From JAETTH01 sp964455975 (GTDB lineage: Bacteria > Bacillota > Clostridia > TANB77 > CAG-508): a stretch of 29,851 bases of DNA. Below are positions 16,764 to 25,534 of the stretch, one piece after another (positions within the stretch are counted from its first letter, which is position 1; every line of letters begins with the position of its first letter). The stretch lies in NCBI GenBank assembly GCA_964455975.1, contig CAYVYP010000012.1:1-29851 (forward strand), written 5' to 3'. A model generated the notes under the pieces. It saw nothing but the letters and a program-made list of their open reading frames with translations, was not told the origin of the DNA and did no database searches. A program made the position numbers and the translations under genes.

Positions 16764-16841
16764 AAACAAACCAAAGCATATTGAAACTACTAGTTTAAGT
16801 CGTTTTTTACAAAAAAATACAAATGGAAAAAAGGCAAAAAA

Positions 16842-16967
16842 TACTCTCTAATATGCTATTTATTAGTAAAAAAAAATAATAGTTACATAAGACCAAAAAA
16901 CTTGACATTGATTTTCTATTAATATAATCTATAACCATACAAAACAAATGAAACACTTTAGAGAGTA
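16842..16967. repeat. 10-bp inverted repeat flanking the nrdD promoter
   Basis: TACTCTCTAA at 16842-16851 and its exact reverse complement TTAGAGAGTA at 16958-16967 enclose the nrdD promoter. They could be two operator sites for one regulator or a long-range stem. Confidence 0.45.
16902..16928 (+). promoter_or_regulatory. Promoter of nrdD-nrdG
   Basis: Perfect TTGACA (16902-16907) and perfect TATAAT (16923-16928) with a short 15-bp spacer, which may make it activator-dependent. No NrdR box is evident. The remaining 407-base intergenic region holds the mgtA control region, the inverted repeat and the leader hairpin. Confidence 0.65.
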
Positions 16968-16997
16968 AATAAGCAGAGCTTTAGCATTGGCAATTAT

Positions 16998-17015
16998 CTT
17001 ATATGCAAATATAAG
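16998..17015 (+). other. Leader hairpin with GCAA tetraloop before nrdD
   Basis: CTTATAT and ATATAAG form a perfect 7-bp stem closed by a GCAA (GNRA) loop in the predicted 5' leader. It may stabilise the mRNA; no known riboswitch is recognised. Confidence 0.4.
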
Positions 17016-17055
17016 TTTATATAAATGCAAAATTTAATTATAGGGGGAAAAGAAA

Positions 17056-19350
17056 ATGCAAGTTGTAAAAAGAGATGGAAGAATCGCAGAGTTTAATCAA
17101 GAAAGAATTGTAAAGGCTGTTATGCTTGCAATGTCACATACACCAGCAGGAGTAGACATTGATTTAGCTAATAAAATAGCAATAGGAGTAGAAAAATCAC
17201 TAGAAGGAAAAAATCAAACAACAGTATATGAAATACAAGATTTAGTAGAAAAAAGATTAATGGCAACATCAAGAAAAGAAGTGGCTCAAGAATATATTAC
17301 ATATAGATATAATAGAGATGTAGCAAGAAAATCTAAAACAAGAGATATGTTTCTAGAAATTATAGAAACAAAAGCAAATGATGTTACAAGAGAAAATGCA
17401 AATATGAATGCTGATACACCAGCAGGAATGATGATGAAATTTGCATCAGAAACAACAAAACCATTTGTTGATGATTTTTTACTTTCAAAAGAAGCTAGAG
17501 AAGCTCATTCTAAAGGATTTATACATATTCATGATAAAGATTATTATCCTACAAAATCTTTAACATGTTTGCAACATCCATTAGATGTAATATTAAAAAA
17601 TGGATTTAGAGCAGGACATGGATCTTCAAGACCAGCAAAAAGAATTGAAACAGCATCAATTATAGGATGTATTTCAATGGAAACAGTACAAAATGAAATG
17701 CATGGAGGACAAGCAATACCAGCATTTGATTTTTATTTAGCACCATATGTAAAATTAACATTTATAGAAGAAATTAAAAAAGTAGAAGAATTACTTGGAA
17801 AAGATTTATCAAGATTATATGATTACGAACCAAAAGAATATTTGAAGAAAGATTTAAATGGATTAGAAGGAGAACAAAGAGATATACAAGCAGCAATAAA
17901 TGGTACAGTATCTAGAGTTCACCAAGCAATGGAAGCATTTATACATAATATGAATACTATTCATTCTAGAGGAGGAAACCAAGTTGTATTTAGTTCAATA
18001 AATTATGGAACAGATACTTCAGCAGAAGGAAGATGTGTAATAAGAGAATTACTTCTTTCAACAGAAAGAGGAGTTGGTAATGGTGAAACACCAATATTCC
18101 CAATTCAAATTTGGAAAAAGAAAACAGGAGTAAATTATTTAAAAGAAGATCCTAATTATGATTTATATAAATTAGCATGTAGAGTAACAGCAAAAAGATT
18201 TTTCCCTAATTTTATAAACCTAGATGCAACATATAATAAACATGAAAAATGGAATAAAGATGATCCAGAAAGATATAAATATGAGTGTGCTACAATGGGT
18301 TGTAGAACAAGAGTGTTTTCAGATAGACATGGAGAAGATACATCAATTGGTAGAGGAAATTTATCTTTTACAACATTAAATTTAGTAAGATTTGCAATAG
18401 AAGCTTCAAAAGAAGCACAAGAACAATTAGGATTAAATTTTGAACTTGGACGTGGCAGTGAAGATAAAATGACAGAAAAATACAAAAAAGTAGTAAATAA
18501 AATATATATGGAAAAATTAGAAAAATATGCTGATATTGCTGCAAAACAGTTATATGATAGATATAAATTTCAATGTACAGCAGTTGCAAAGCAATTTCCA
18601 TTACTTATGGCTGGACTTTGGATGGGTAGTGAAAATTTAAAACCAAATGATTCAGTAGAACCAATTTTAAAACATGGAACATTAGGAATAGGTTTTATTG
18701 GATTAGCCGAAGCATTAACAGTATTAACAGGAAAACATCATGGAGAATCTGAAGATTCACAAAAATTAGGATTAGAAATAATAGGAAGATTACATGAATT
18801 AGTATCAGGATATTCAGATAAATATGATCTTAACTATTCAGTTTTAGCAACACCAGCAGAAGGATTATCTGGAAGATTTACAAAAATAGATAAAAAAGAT
18901 TATGGAACTATATTAGGAGTTACAGATAAAGAATTCTATACAAACAGTAACCATGTTCCAGTATGGTATAAATGTACTGCAAAACATAAAGCAGAAATAG
19001 AAGCTCCATATCATGCATTAACAGAAGGTGGACATATATTCTATATAGAATTAGACGGAGATGCAACACATAATCCAGAAAGTGTAGAAGCTGTAGTTGA
19101 TTTAATGGATAAATATAATATGGGATATGGAAGTGTAAACCATACAAGATCAAGATGTATGGAATGCGGATTTGAAAATGCAGATTCAGAACTTAAAGAA
19201 TGCCCAATGTGTGGAAGTACTAATATAGACACAATACAAAGAATTACAGGATATTTAGTAGGAACAACATCACGTTGGAATAATGGAAAATTAGCAGAGT
19301 TAAAAGCAAGAGTTACACATGGTGTGGATACAGGTGTAAAAGGAGCATAA
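17056..19350 (+). CDS. nrdD: Anaerobic ribonucleoside-triphosphate reductase NrdD
   Basis: 764 residues of class III ribonucleotide reductase, which makes dNTPs from NTPs without oxygen using a glycyl radical. The N-terminal ATP-cone spans about residues 3-90 (VVKRDGRIAEFNQERIVKA). The central ten-stranded barrel includes SIIGCISMETVQNEMHGGQ and the Cys-containing ECATMGCRTRV. The C-terminal end has a zinc site (CMECG and CPMCG) and the glycyl-radical loop RITGYLVG at residues 729-736. RBS AGGGGGA precedes the ATG. The activase gene nrdG follows after 28 bases. The frame is unbroken over 764 codons and CGG appears only out of phase (TGC-GGA, GAC-GGA). Confidence 0.97.
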   Translation: MQVVKRDGRIAEFNQERIVKAVMLAMSHTPAGVDIDLANKIAIGVEKSLEGKNQTTVYEIQDLVEKRLMATSRKEVAQEYITYRYNRDVARKSKTRDMFLEIIETKANDVTRENANMNADTPAGMMMKFASETTKPFVDDFLLSKEAREAHSKGFIHIHDKDYYPTKSLTCLQHPLDVILKNGFRAGHGSSRPAKRIETASIIGCISMETVQNEMHGGQAIPAFDFYLAPYVKLTFIEEIKKVEELLGKDLSRLYDYEPKEYLKKDLNGLEGEQRDIQAAINGTVSRVHQAMEAFIHNMNTIHSRGGNQVVFSSINYGTDTSAEGRCVIRELLLSTERGVGNGETPIFPIQIWKKKTGVNYLKEDPNYDLYKLACRVTAKRFFPNFINLDATYNKHEKWNKDDPERYKYECATMGCRTRVFSDRHGEDTSIGRGNLSFTTLNLVRFAIEASKEAQEQLGLNFELGRGSEDKMTEKYKKVVNKIYMEKLEKYADIAAKQLYDRYKFQCTAVAKQFPLLMAGLWMGSENLKPNDSVEPILKHGTLGIGFIGLAEALTVLTGKHHGESEDSQKLGLEIIGRLHELVSGYSDKYDLNYSVLATPAEGLSGRFTKIDKKDYGTILGVTDKEFYTNSNHVPVWYKCTAKHKAEIEAPYHALTEGGHIFYIELDGDATHNPESVEAVVDLMDKYNMGYGSVNHTRSRCMECGFENADSELKECPMCGSTNIDTIQRITGYLVGTTSRWNNGKLAELKARVTHGVDTGVKGA

Positions 19351-19378
19351 ATAAGAATCAATAAAGAGGTGCGTAAAA

Positions 19379-19882
19379 ATGAAAATGGCAGGGTTTTATG
19401 ATGAAAGTATGTCAAATGGATTAGGATGGAGAGCGGTTTTATTTGTAAGTGGGTGTCCACATGGATGCCCAGGCTGCCATAATAAAGAAGCTCAAGATTT
19501 TAATTATGGAGAGGCTTTTAATAAGCAAGAAATAATAAACAAAATAACAGATAACTGTATATTAAAAGGAATAACAATTAGTGGAGGAGAGCCACTTTGT
19601 AAAGAAAACATACCAGAAGTAGTAGAATTTATAAAAGATGTAAAAAAAGTAAAACCAGACTTTAATGTATGGTGTTATTCAGGATATACTTTAGAAGAAT
19701 TAAAATCAAGAAATGATATTGTTACTGATGAAGCTTTAAAACAGATAGATGTATTAGTTGATGGAGAATTTAAAATTGATAAAAAAGATCCAAATTTAAA
19801 ATTTAGAGGTTCTTCAAACCAAAGAATACTAGATGTACATGAATGTTTAAAAGAAAATAAAATAATAGAAGTAGCAGTATAA
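19379..19882 (+). CDS. nrdG: NrdD-activating radical SAM enzyme NrdG
   Basis: 167 residues. The radical-SAM cluster motif CPHGCPGC has cysteines at residues 26, 30 and 33 (CX3CX2C), followed by GITISGGEPL, the SAM-binding GGE motif. NrdG cleaves S-adenosylmethionine to generate the glycyl radical on NrdD. Start ATG at 19379 follows AGAGGTG. It is in an operon with nrdD and ends at a strong terminator. Confidence 0.96.
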   Translation: MKMAGFYDESMSNGLGWRAVLFVSGCPHGCPGCHNKEAQDFNYGEAFNKQEIINKITDNCILKGITISGGEPLCKENIPEVVEFIKDVKKVKPDFNVWCYSGYTLEELKSRNDIVTDEALKQIDVLVDGEFKIDKKDPNLKFRGSSNQRILDVHECLKENKIIEVAV

Positions 19883-19886
19883 AGTG

Positions 19887-19916
19887 AAAAAGTCACAATT
19901 TGTTGTGGCTTTTTTC
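19887..19916 (+). terminator. Terminator of nrdD-nrdG
   Basis: A 12-bp stem (19887-19898 with 19903-19914, one G-U pair), 4-nt loop TTTG and a T run. Confidence 0.9.
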
Positions 19917-19925
19917 TTCCAAGTA

Positions 19926-19955
19926 TTGACAAGTCTAACTAACTTAATGTATAAT
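19926..19955 (+). promoter_or_regulatory. Promoter of rpsU
   Basis: Perfect TTGACA (19926-19931), 18-bp spacer and perfect TATAAT (19950-19955). Confidence 0.85.
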
Positions 19956-19965
19956 ACATAACGTG

Positions 19966-19992
19966 TAAAAGTTTTAACACATAAAACTTTTA
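19966..19992 (+). promoter_or_regulatory. Leader hairpin of the rpsU mRNA
   Basis: A perfect 11-bp AT-rich stem (19966-19976 with 19982-19992) with loop ACACA starts within a few bases of the predicted transcription start. It is not followed by a T run, so it is more likely a 5' stability or regulatory element than a terminator. Confidence 0.5.
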
Positions 19993-20047
19993 TAAAATGA
20001 GATCCCACACAAAATTAGTGTTAGATGCCGAGAGGAGGGGAATAATA

Positions 20048-20218
20048 ATGTCAGAGGTTAAAGTTAATAATGGAAATATAGAAGATGCCTTAAAAAGGTT
20101 TAAAAGACAATGCGCAAGAAATGGTGTACTACAAGAAGTACGTAAAAGAGAGCATTATGAAAAGCCTAGTGTTAAAAGAAAGAAAAAGTCAGAGGCTGCA
20201 AGAAAAAGAAAATTTTAA
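20048..20218 (+). CDS. rpsU: 30S ribosomal protein S21
   Basis: 56 residues, the normal length of bS21. The sequence MSEVKVNNGNIEDALKRFKR is followed by the basic C-terminal tail SVKRKKKSEAARKRKF. S21 sits near the anti-Shine-Dalgarno end of 16S rRNA and helps initiation. Start ATG at 20048 follows AGGAGGGG; the open frame extends 17 codons upstream but without an RBS. Next is yqeY, the usual Bacillota arrangement. Confidence 0.97.
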   Translation: MSEVKVNNGNIEDALKRFKRQCARNGVLQEVRKREHYEKPSVKRKKKSEAARKRKF

Positions 20219-20232
20219 TTTAAATATAAAGG

Positions 20233-20269
20233 AGGCATTTATCAATTTAATTTTGAAAATGTCTTTTTT
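20233..20269 (+). terminator. Terminator after rpsU
   Basis: An 8-bp stem (20233-20240 with 20257-20264, one G-U pair) followed by a T run. It is weak enough to allow read-through to yqeY. Confidence 0.6.
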
Positions 20270-20361
20270 GTTTATAAAAAACATAGAAATAGATTTATAA
20301 ATAAATATTTTATATTAAATAGTTATCTATAAATATAAAATTATAGAAAGAAGGATTTTAA

Positions 20362-20802
20362 ATGTTAAAAGAAAAATTAATGGAAGACTTAAAAAATTGT
20401 ATGAAGGAAAAAAATGTAATAAGAAAAAATACAGTTCAATTAGTAAGAGCAGCAATTCTTCAAGTTGAAAAAGATAAGCAAATAGAAGTTACAGATGAAC
20501 AAATAATAGAAATTATAGCAAAAGAAGCCAAAAAAAGAAAAGATTCATTATCAGATTTTGAAAAAAGTGGCAGAGAAGATTTAATAAATACAGTAAAAGA
20601 AGAAATAACTATATTAGAAGAATATTTACCAAAACAATTATCAAAGCAAGAAATAGAAGTAATAGTAAAAAAAGTAGTAGAAGAACTTGGAGCAACATCA
20701 ATGAAAGACTTAGGACCAGTTATGAAAGAAGCAAAAGCGAAAATAGGAGCTTCAGCAGATGGAAAAGCAATAAATGAAGTAGTAAAACAAATATTAGCAT
20801 AA
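20362..20802 (+). CDS. yqeY: GatB/YqeY domain protein
   Basis: 146 residues, all helical, matching the YqeY family (PF09424), which resembles the tail domain of GatB, the amidotransferase subunit that binds tRNA. Typical segments are LRAAILQVEKDKQIE-like VRAAILQVEKDKQ, AKKRKDSLSDFEKSGREDL, EEYLPKQLS and GKAINEVVKQIL. Its role is not proven; tRNA binding is inferred from GatB. RBS AGAAGG precedes the ATG. It follows rpsU and is 15 bases ahead of the glycosyltransferase gene. Confidence 0.93.
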   Translation: MLKEKLMEDLKNCMKEKNVIRKNTVQLVRAAILQVEKDKQIEVTDEQIIEIIAKEAKKRKDSLSDFEKSGREDLINTVKEEITILEEYLPKQLSKQEIEVIVKKVVEELGATSMKDLGPVMKEAKAKIGASADGKAINEVVKQILA

Positions 20803-20817
20803 AAAATGGAGAAGTAC

Positions 20818-22297
20818 ATGAAAAAAATAAATAAATTTGTAAAAAAACATGATGTATTATTTATTATAATAATTGCAATTATAATTTTAGCAGGTTCATC
20901 TTTAAATAGGACAATAGAAGTAACAGATGAATTATGGAATTTTAATAATATATATAAAATGTATAACGGAGCAGTTATATATAATGATTCAAACGTAATT
21001 CAAACTCCGCTTTTCTTTTATATAGGTTTTATATTTTTTATGATATTTGGTGCAAACTTTTTTGTATTCAGAATATATAATATTATAATTTTTACAATTT
21101 TAATAACATTGATATATTTATTATTTAAAACATTAAAAATTTCAAAAATAAAGTCATGTTTGTATACAATTCTTGCATCCATATTATTTGTCAAATTACT
21201 TCCTGCAGGAGCAAATTATAATGTGGTTGCATTTACTTTTATTATATTTGGGATTATTTTGATTATAAAAAATAATAGCAAACCAATAAAATTATATAAT
21301 ATTTTACAAGGAATAATAATATTTTCAGTATTTATGTCAAAACAAAATATTGGAATATTTTATATGCTAGGATTAATATTGTCAGAATTCTTAACAAATG
21401 AAAGTAAAAAAAGTGCTATAGTTAAACTAATAAAAGAATTTTCTGTCAGTGGAATTTTATTACTAGGATTTTTAACATATTTATATTTTAACAATAATTT
21501 ATATGGATTTATAAATTACGCATTTTTAGGAATTACTGAATTTGCAAATGAAAATTTTAAATATGAGATTACAGCGACTATTGGATTTATAATTACAGTA
21601 TTTTCTAGTTTTTTGATTTATTTTATATTAAAAAAATTGGCTAAAGGTAGAGTAGAAAAATTAGTATTAAAAAATATTGATATATTATTTTGTTTTTCTA
21701 TAACAATGATGTTTACAGTATTTCCAATATTTAATAAATATCATATTTTATTAGCTTTAGGGATTTCTTTAATAGAAATAATATACATTTTTCATGAAAT
21801 TTTAATAAAAGAAATATTAGAAGATAATTCTAAAATTATAAAGCGGAGCTATAGCTATAAGCATAGTTATAGGAATATTCTATTCATTATATAATATTAT
21901 ATTTTGGAATATTAATATAAAAGAAGAAAAATTTAGTTATGAAAACCCATATTTTGGTGGAATATTAACAAAAGAAAAGCAACAAAATATTGAAATAATA
22001 GATAACTATATAAAAGAAAATAAAAATGATGTAATAATAGCATCATCACATGCCGCATTATATATGGTGCCAATAGCAAAAAATAATGGAGTATTTGACT
22101 TATTGTTTTTAGGAAATTTAGGAAAAGATGGAGAAGAAGGAATTATAAAAAAAATATCTCAAATGCAAAATACTCAAATTTTATTGCCAAATAAATATGA
22201 TAAAATACAAGAATCTGAAAAAATAGACCAATATATAAAAGAAAACTTAAATTCAGTAGGAACAATACAAGATTTTAATATATATGAAACAAAATAG
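20818..22297 (+). CDS. GT-C-like membrane glycosyltransferase with a CGG +1 shift
   Basis: Start ATG at 20818 is chosen because GGAGAAG lies just upstream; an in-frame ATG at 20806 overlaps that RBS. Skipping the C of the CGG at 21844 joins a 342-residue N-terminal part to a 150-residue C-terminal part, giving 492 residues. The N-terminal part has about ten membrane helices and an Asp37-Glu38 pair in the first external loop (TDELWNF), the usual catalytic position of GT-C enzymes such as ArnT/PMT. The C-terminal part is a soluble domain (DVIIASSHAALYMVPI). Skipping also restores a last hydrophobic helix, IKGAIAISIVIGIFYSLYN, cut short in the zero frame. The likely substrate is a lipid-linked sugar; unknown. 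The gene ends in TAG-TAA. Confidence 0.78.
21844..21846 (+). other. In-frame CGG, apparent +1 shift site 6 (glycosyltransferase)
   Basis: AAG-CGG-AGC in the zero frame. Skipping C gives AAG-GGA-GCT and restores a hydrophobic helix and 150 further codons. Confidence 0.82.
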
Positions 22298-22299
22298 TA

Positions 22300-22342
22300 A
22301 AAGTGCAGTAATTATATAATTGCTGCATTTTATATTTTTTTA
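22300..22342 (+). terminator. Terminator after the glycosyltransferase
   Basis: A 9-bp stem (22300-22308 with 22323-22331, one G-U pair) followed by a T-rich stretch. Confidence 0.7.
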
Positions 22343-22343
22343 C

Positions 22344-22373
22344 TTGTATAATTATTAGTAAATATATTATACT
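22344..22373 (+). promoter_or_regulatory. Promoter of the M16 peptidase pair
   Basis: TTGTAT (22344-22349), 18-bp spacer and TATACT (22368-22373). Confidence 0.55.
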
Positions 22374-22405
22374 ATAAAAGGAAGAAAAAGGAAGGAGAAT
22401 AGAAA

Positions 22406-23668
22406 ATGAGTAATGAAATAATAGAAATAAAAGAAGGAATACTTTTACACAAAATATATACAAATAAATTTAAAACAAATTTATTATCAGTATTTCTAAC
22501 AATACCATTATCAAGGGAAAATGTTACAAAAAATGCACTTTTTACTACAATTTTAAAAAGAGGAACAAAAAATTATAAAACACAAGAAGAAATAAGCAAG
22601 AAGCTAGAAGAAATGTATGGAGCAGAATTTAACTTAGGAATAGAAAAAATAGGAGATAATCATATAATAAAATTTTATTTAGAAATATTAGATGATGAGT
22701 TTTTGCCTAAAAAAGAAAATTTAACAATAGAAGCTATAAATTTATTATTTGAACTAATTTTTAATCCATTTACAGAAAATAATGGTTTTAGTGAGGAATA
22801 TTGTAATCAAGAAAAAGAAAATTTAAAGCAAATAATAGAAAGTAAAATAGATAATAAAGGGATGTATGCTTTAGATAGATGTATAGAAAACATGTATCCA
22901 AAAGAGCCATATGGAATATATAAATATGGATATATAGAAGATTTAGAAAATATTAATCCAAAAGATTTATATTGTTATTATAAAGAAGTAATTTCAAAAT
23001 GTAAAATTGATATTTTTGTTTCAGGAAATATAAAAGAAGAACAATTGGAAGCAATAAATCAAAATAAGGAAATAAAAAATTTATTTTCAAGAAAACCAGA
23101 AATAATTATAGATAGCTTAAATAAAAAAGCAAATAATCAAATAAAAGAAATTCAAGAAAGTATGAATATTACACAAGGAAAATTAGTAATAGGTCTAGAT
23201 GTTAATAAAGAAGAGCAAAACAAATATGTAGCACTTATGTATAATGCAATTTTAGGAGGAACACCTAACTCTAAATTATTTCAAAATGTTAGAGAAAAAG
23301 CCAGCTTAGCATATACAGCAGCATCTAATTATGCAAAGCAAAAAAACAATATTTTTATAAGATGCGGAATAGAAATAGAAAATTATGAAAAGGCTGTAAA
23401 AATAATAAAAGAACAGTTAGAAGATATGAAAAATGGAAATTTTAGTAAAGAAGAATATGAAAATGCTAAAAAATATATAATTTCTACAATTGAAGCTATA
23501 CCAGAAGAACAAGATAGTGAAATAACATATTATTTTGGGCAAGAATTATCAAAAAATAAAAAAACTTTAGAACAATATAAACAAGAAATAGAAAAAGTAA
23601 CAAAACAAGATATTATAGATATAGCTAAAAGTATTAAAATAAATACAATTTACTTTTTAAAAAATTAA
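22406..23668 (+). CDS. M16 family peptidase-like protein, non-catalytic (YmfF-like)
   Basis: 420 residues of the M16 (insulinase/processing peptidase) fold with two repeats. The first domain lacks the zinc motif HxxEH: the matching region reads ALFTTILKRGTKNYKT. The second domain has the M16 C-terminal block GGTPNSKLFQNVREKASLAYTA. This fits YmfF, the partner of the active YmfH, with which it probably forms a heterodimer. In Bacillus the pair sits near genes for EF-P modification. RBS AGGAGAA precedes the ATG, and the active partner follows after 17 bases. Confidence 0.88.
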   Translation: MSNEIIEIKEGILLHKIYTNKFKTNLLSVFLTIPLSRENVTKNALFTTILKRGTKNYKTQEEISKKLEEMYGAEFNLGIEKIGDNHIIKFYLEILDDEFLPKKENLTIEAINLLFELIFNPFTENNGFSEEYCNQEKENLKQIIESKIDNKGMYALDRCIENMYPKEPYGIYKYGYIEDLENINPKDLYCYYKEVISKCKIDIFVSGNIKEEQLEAINQNKEIKNLFSRKPEIIIDSLNKKANNQIKEIQESMNITQGKLVIGLDVNKEEQNKYVALMYNAILGGTPNSKLFQNVREKASLAYTAASNYAKQKNNIFIRCGIEIENYEKAVKIIKEQLEDMKNGNFSKEEYENAKKYIISTIEAIPEEQDSEITYYFGQELSKNKKTLEQYKQEIEKVTKQDIIDIAKSIKINTIYFLKN

Positions 23669-23685
23669 AAAAGGAGAAAGTTTTA

Positions 23686-24957
23686 ATGGAGATAATAGAA
23701 AATTTACAAATAAAAGAGAAAATGTATAAAGAACAGTTAGAAAATGGCTTAAAAATAATAATAATTCCAAAACAAAATACAAATAAAAAGTTTATTATAT
23801 GGGGAACAAATTTTGGATCTATAGATAATGATTTTATTGAGCCAAAAAACAATGAAGAAATATTATTACCAGATGGAGTAGCTCATTTTTTAGAACATAA
23901 GTTATTTGAACAAGAAAATGGAGTAAATAGTTTAGATGCATTATCAAGTTTAGGTGCAGACCCAAATGCATATACAACAAATGATCATACAGCATACTAT
24001 TTTGAAACAACAACTAATTTTTATAAAGCATTAGATGAATTTATGAATTATGTTCAAAATCCATATTTTACAAATGAAAATGTAGAAAAAGAAAAAGGAA
24101 TAATAGGTCAAGAAATACAAATGTATGATGATCATTCAGGTTGGAAAGTATATCTTAATGCGATGAACTGTATGTATAAAAATAATCCAATAAAAAACGA
24201 TATAGCAGGAAGCATAGAATCTATAAGTAAAATAGATAAAGAAATCTTATATAAAGGGTATAATACTTTTTATAATTTAAGTAATATGACAATGGTTATT
24301 TGTGGAGAATTTGAACCAAAAGAAATATTAGAAGAAATAAAAAGAAGAATAACTAAAAATGAAAAACAAGGAGAAATAAGAAGAATATATAAAGAAGAAC
24401 CAGAGCAAATAAATAAAAAAGAAGAAGTATCACAAATGGAGGTAAGTTTGCCTTTATTTATAATTGGAATAAAAGATAATCCTAATAATACTAATGTAGT
24501 AAAAAGGCATATTGCAATAGAAATTTTATTAAATATGATATTAGGAAAAAGTTCTGATTTATATAAAAAGTTATATAATGAAGGTTTAATGATGGAGGAG
24601 CCAGATTTAGATTATGAATTTTCAAAAGAATATGCACATATATTGATATCTGGAGCATCAAAAGAACCTAAAAAAATATTAGAAGAATTCATAAAAACAG
24701 TAAGCAATATGAAACAAAAAGGATTAATGCAAGAAGATTTTGAAAGAATTAAAAAAATGATATATGGGCAATATGCAAAAGAATATAATAGTATTGGAAA
24801 TATAGCAAGAATGTTTTTAGCTGATAGTTTTAAAGGAATTAATAGTTTTGATTATTTAGAAGAATATAACTGCGTTAGTAAAGAATATGCAGAAGAAATA
24901 CTAAAAGAAGTATTTCTTGATGAAAAAACAATAATTTCAATAGTTAATCCTAAATAA
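23686..24957 (+). CDS. M16 family zinc metallopeptidase (YmfH-like)
   Basis: 423 residues. The inverted zinc motif HFLEH lies at residues 67-71, with the downstream third-ligand Glu in EKGIIGQEIQMYDDH. The second repeat contains LGKSSDLYKKLYNEGLM. This is the active member of the YmfF-YmfH pair; it probably degrades or processes peptides in the cytosol, as no signal peptide is seen. RBS AAGGAGA precedes the ATG. The 236 bases after it are AT-rich and hold only the spo0E promoter. Confidence 0.9.
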   Translation: MEIIENLQIKEKMYKEQLENGLKIIIIPKQNTNKKFIIWGTNFGSIDNDFIEPKNNEEILLPDGVAHFLEHKLFEQENGVNSLDALSSLGADPNAYTTNDHTAYYFETTTNFYKALDEFMNYVQNPYFTNENVEKEKGIIGQEIQMYDDHSGWKVYLNAMNCMYKNNPIKNDIAGSIESISKIDKEILYKGYNTFYNLSNMTMVICGEFEPKEILEEIKRRITKNEKQGEIRRIYKEEPEQINKKEEVSQMEVSLPLFIIGIKDNPNNTNVVKRHIAIEILLNMILGKSSDLYKKLYNEGLMMEEPDLDYEFSKEYAHILISGASKEPKKILEEFIKTVSNMKQKGLMQEDFERIKKMIYGQYAKEYNSIGNIARMFLADSFKGINSFDYLEEYNCVSKEYAEEILKEVFLDEKTIISIVNPK

Positions 24958-25118
24958 TTAAAAAAAATAAATAAAAAACATATAATTTCTCAAAAAATAA
25001 AAAGATGTATTTTATCTAAAAATGTCGTATTAAAAAATAAAATGTAAAAAAATAAATAAACAAATAGAAAAAATAAAGTTTATGACATACGAAAGTGCTG
25101 AAATATAAGGAAAATGTC

Positions 25119-25147
25119 TTGAAATGTTTGTAAAAATATGGTATTTT
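25119..25147 (+). promoter_or_regulatory. Promoter of the Spo0E-like gene
   Basis: TTGAAA (25119-25124), 17-bp spacer and TATTTT (25142-25147). Confidence 0.5.
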
Positions 25148-25193
25148 ATATATATACAAAAGAGAAAATACACTAAAAAAGGAGAGTGATTAT

Positions 25194-25382
25194 ATGTTAA
25201 ATGATAAAATTTGTAAATTAAGAGAAGAACTAAACAACAGCATAGAAAGTGGACAAGATTATAGCATAACATATAAAATAAGTGTAGAACTAGATGATTT
25301 AATTGCAACTTTTTATAAAGAAGGCAATGAGAAGATAAACAAAAGCAAAAATATAAAAATGAAAATCTTGTCTAAAGCTTAA
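25194..25382 (+). CDS. Spo0E-like sporulation phosphatase
   Basis: 62 residues matching the Spo0E family of aspartyl-phosphate phosphatases (PF09388): a helical hairpin, LREELNNSIESGQDYSITYK, followed by the signature SVELDDLIATFY. Family members dephosphorylate Spo0A-P and delay sporulation. RBS AGGAG precedes the ATG at 25194. It stands alone with its own promoter and an unusually long terminator. It is the best sign in this window that the organism belongs to a spore-forming lineage. Confidence 0.85.
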   Translation: MLNDKICKLREELNNSIESGQDYSITYKISVELDDLIATFYKEGNEKINKSKNIKMKILSKA

Positions 25383-25401
25383 AGGTTAAAGAAAAATTTT
25401 C

Positions 25402-25455
25402 AAAAATCAAGAGTAGATTATTATTTAAAATAATAATCTACTCTTGATTTTTAAG
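25402..25455 (+). terminator. Very long perfect terminator hairpin after the Spo0E-like gene
   Basis: A 23-bp perfect stem (25402-25424 with 25430-25452), a 5-nt loop TTAAA, with the A5/T5 ends within the stem. It probably stops transcription in both directions. Confidence 0.85.
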
Positions 25456-25483
25456 AAAAATTTATAAAAACTATGTACAAAAC

Positions 25484-25503
25484 ATAGGTAAATATGCTAA
25501 AAT
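25484..25503 (+). promoter_or_regulatory. Putative promoter of pilin gene 1
   Basis: Extended -10 TGCTAAAAT (25495-25503) with ATAGGTAAA (25484-25492) upstream. The same ATAGGTAAA is found in the pilin 2 promoter. Confidence 0.4.
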
Positions 25504-25534
25504 GAAAAAAATAGTTATTAAAGGAGGTAATATT

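Noticed and set aside
19997..20047. 17-codon N-terminal extension of S21
   Set aside because: No RBS for the upstream ATG; the ATG at 20048 follows AGGAGGGG and gives the normal S21 length.
14034..22297. TAG as a sense codon in this organism
   Set aside because: TAG ends the AI-2E gene at a family-typical length and ends the glycosyltransferase directly before a TAA. A single internal TAG in the binding protein is not enough to claim reassignment.
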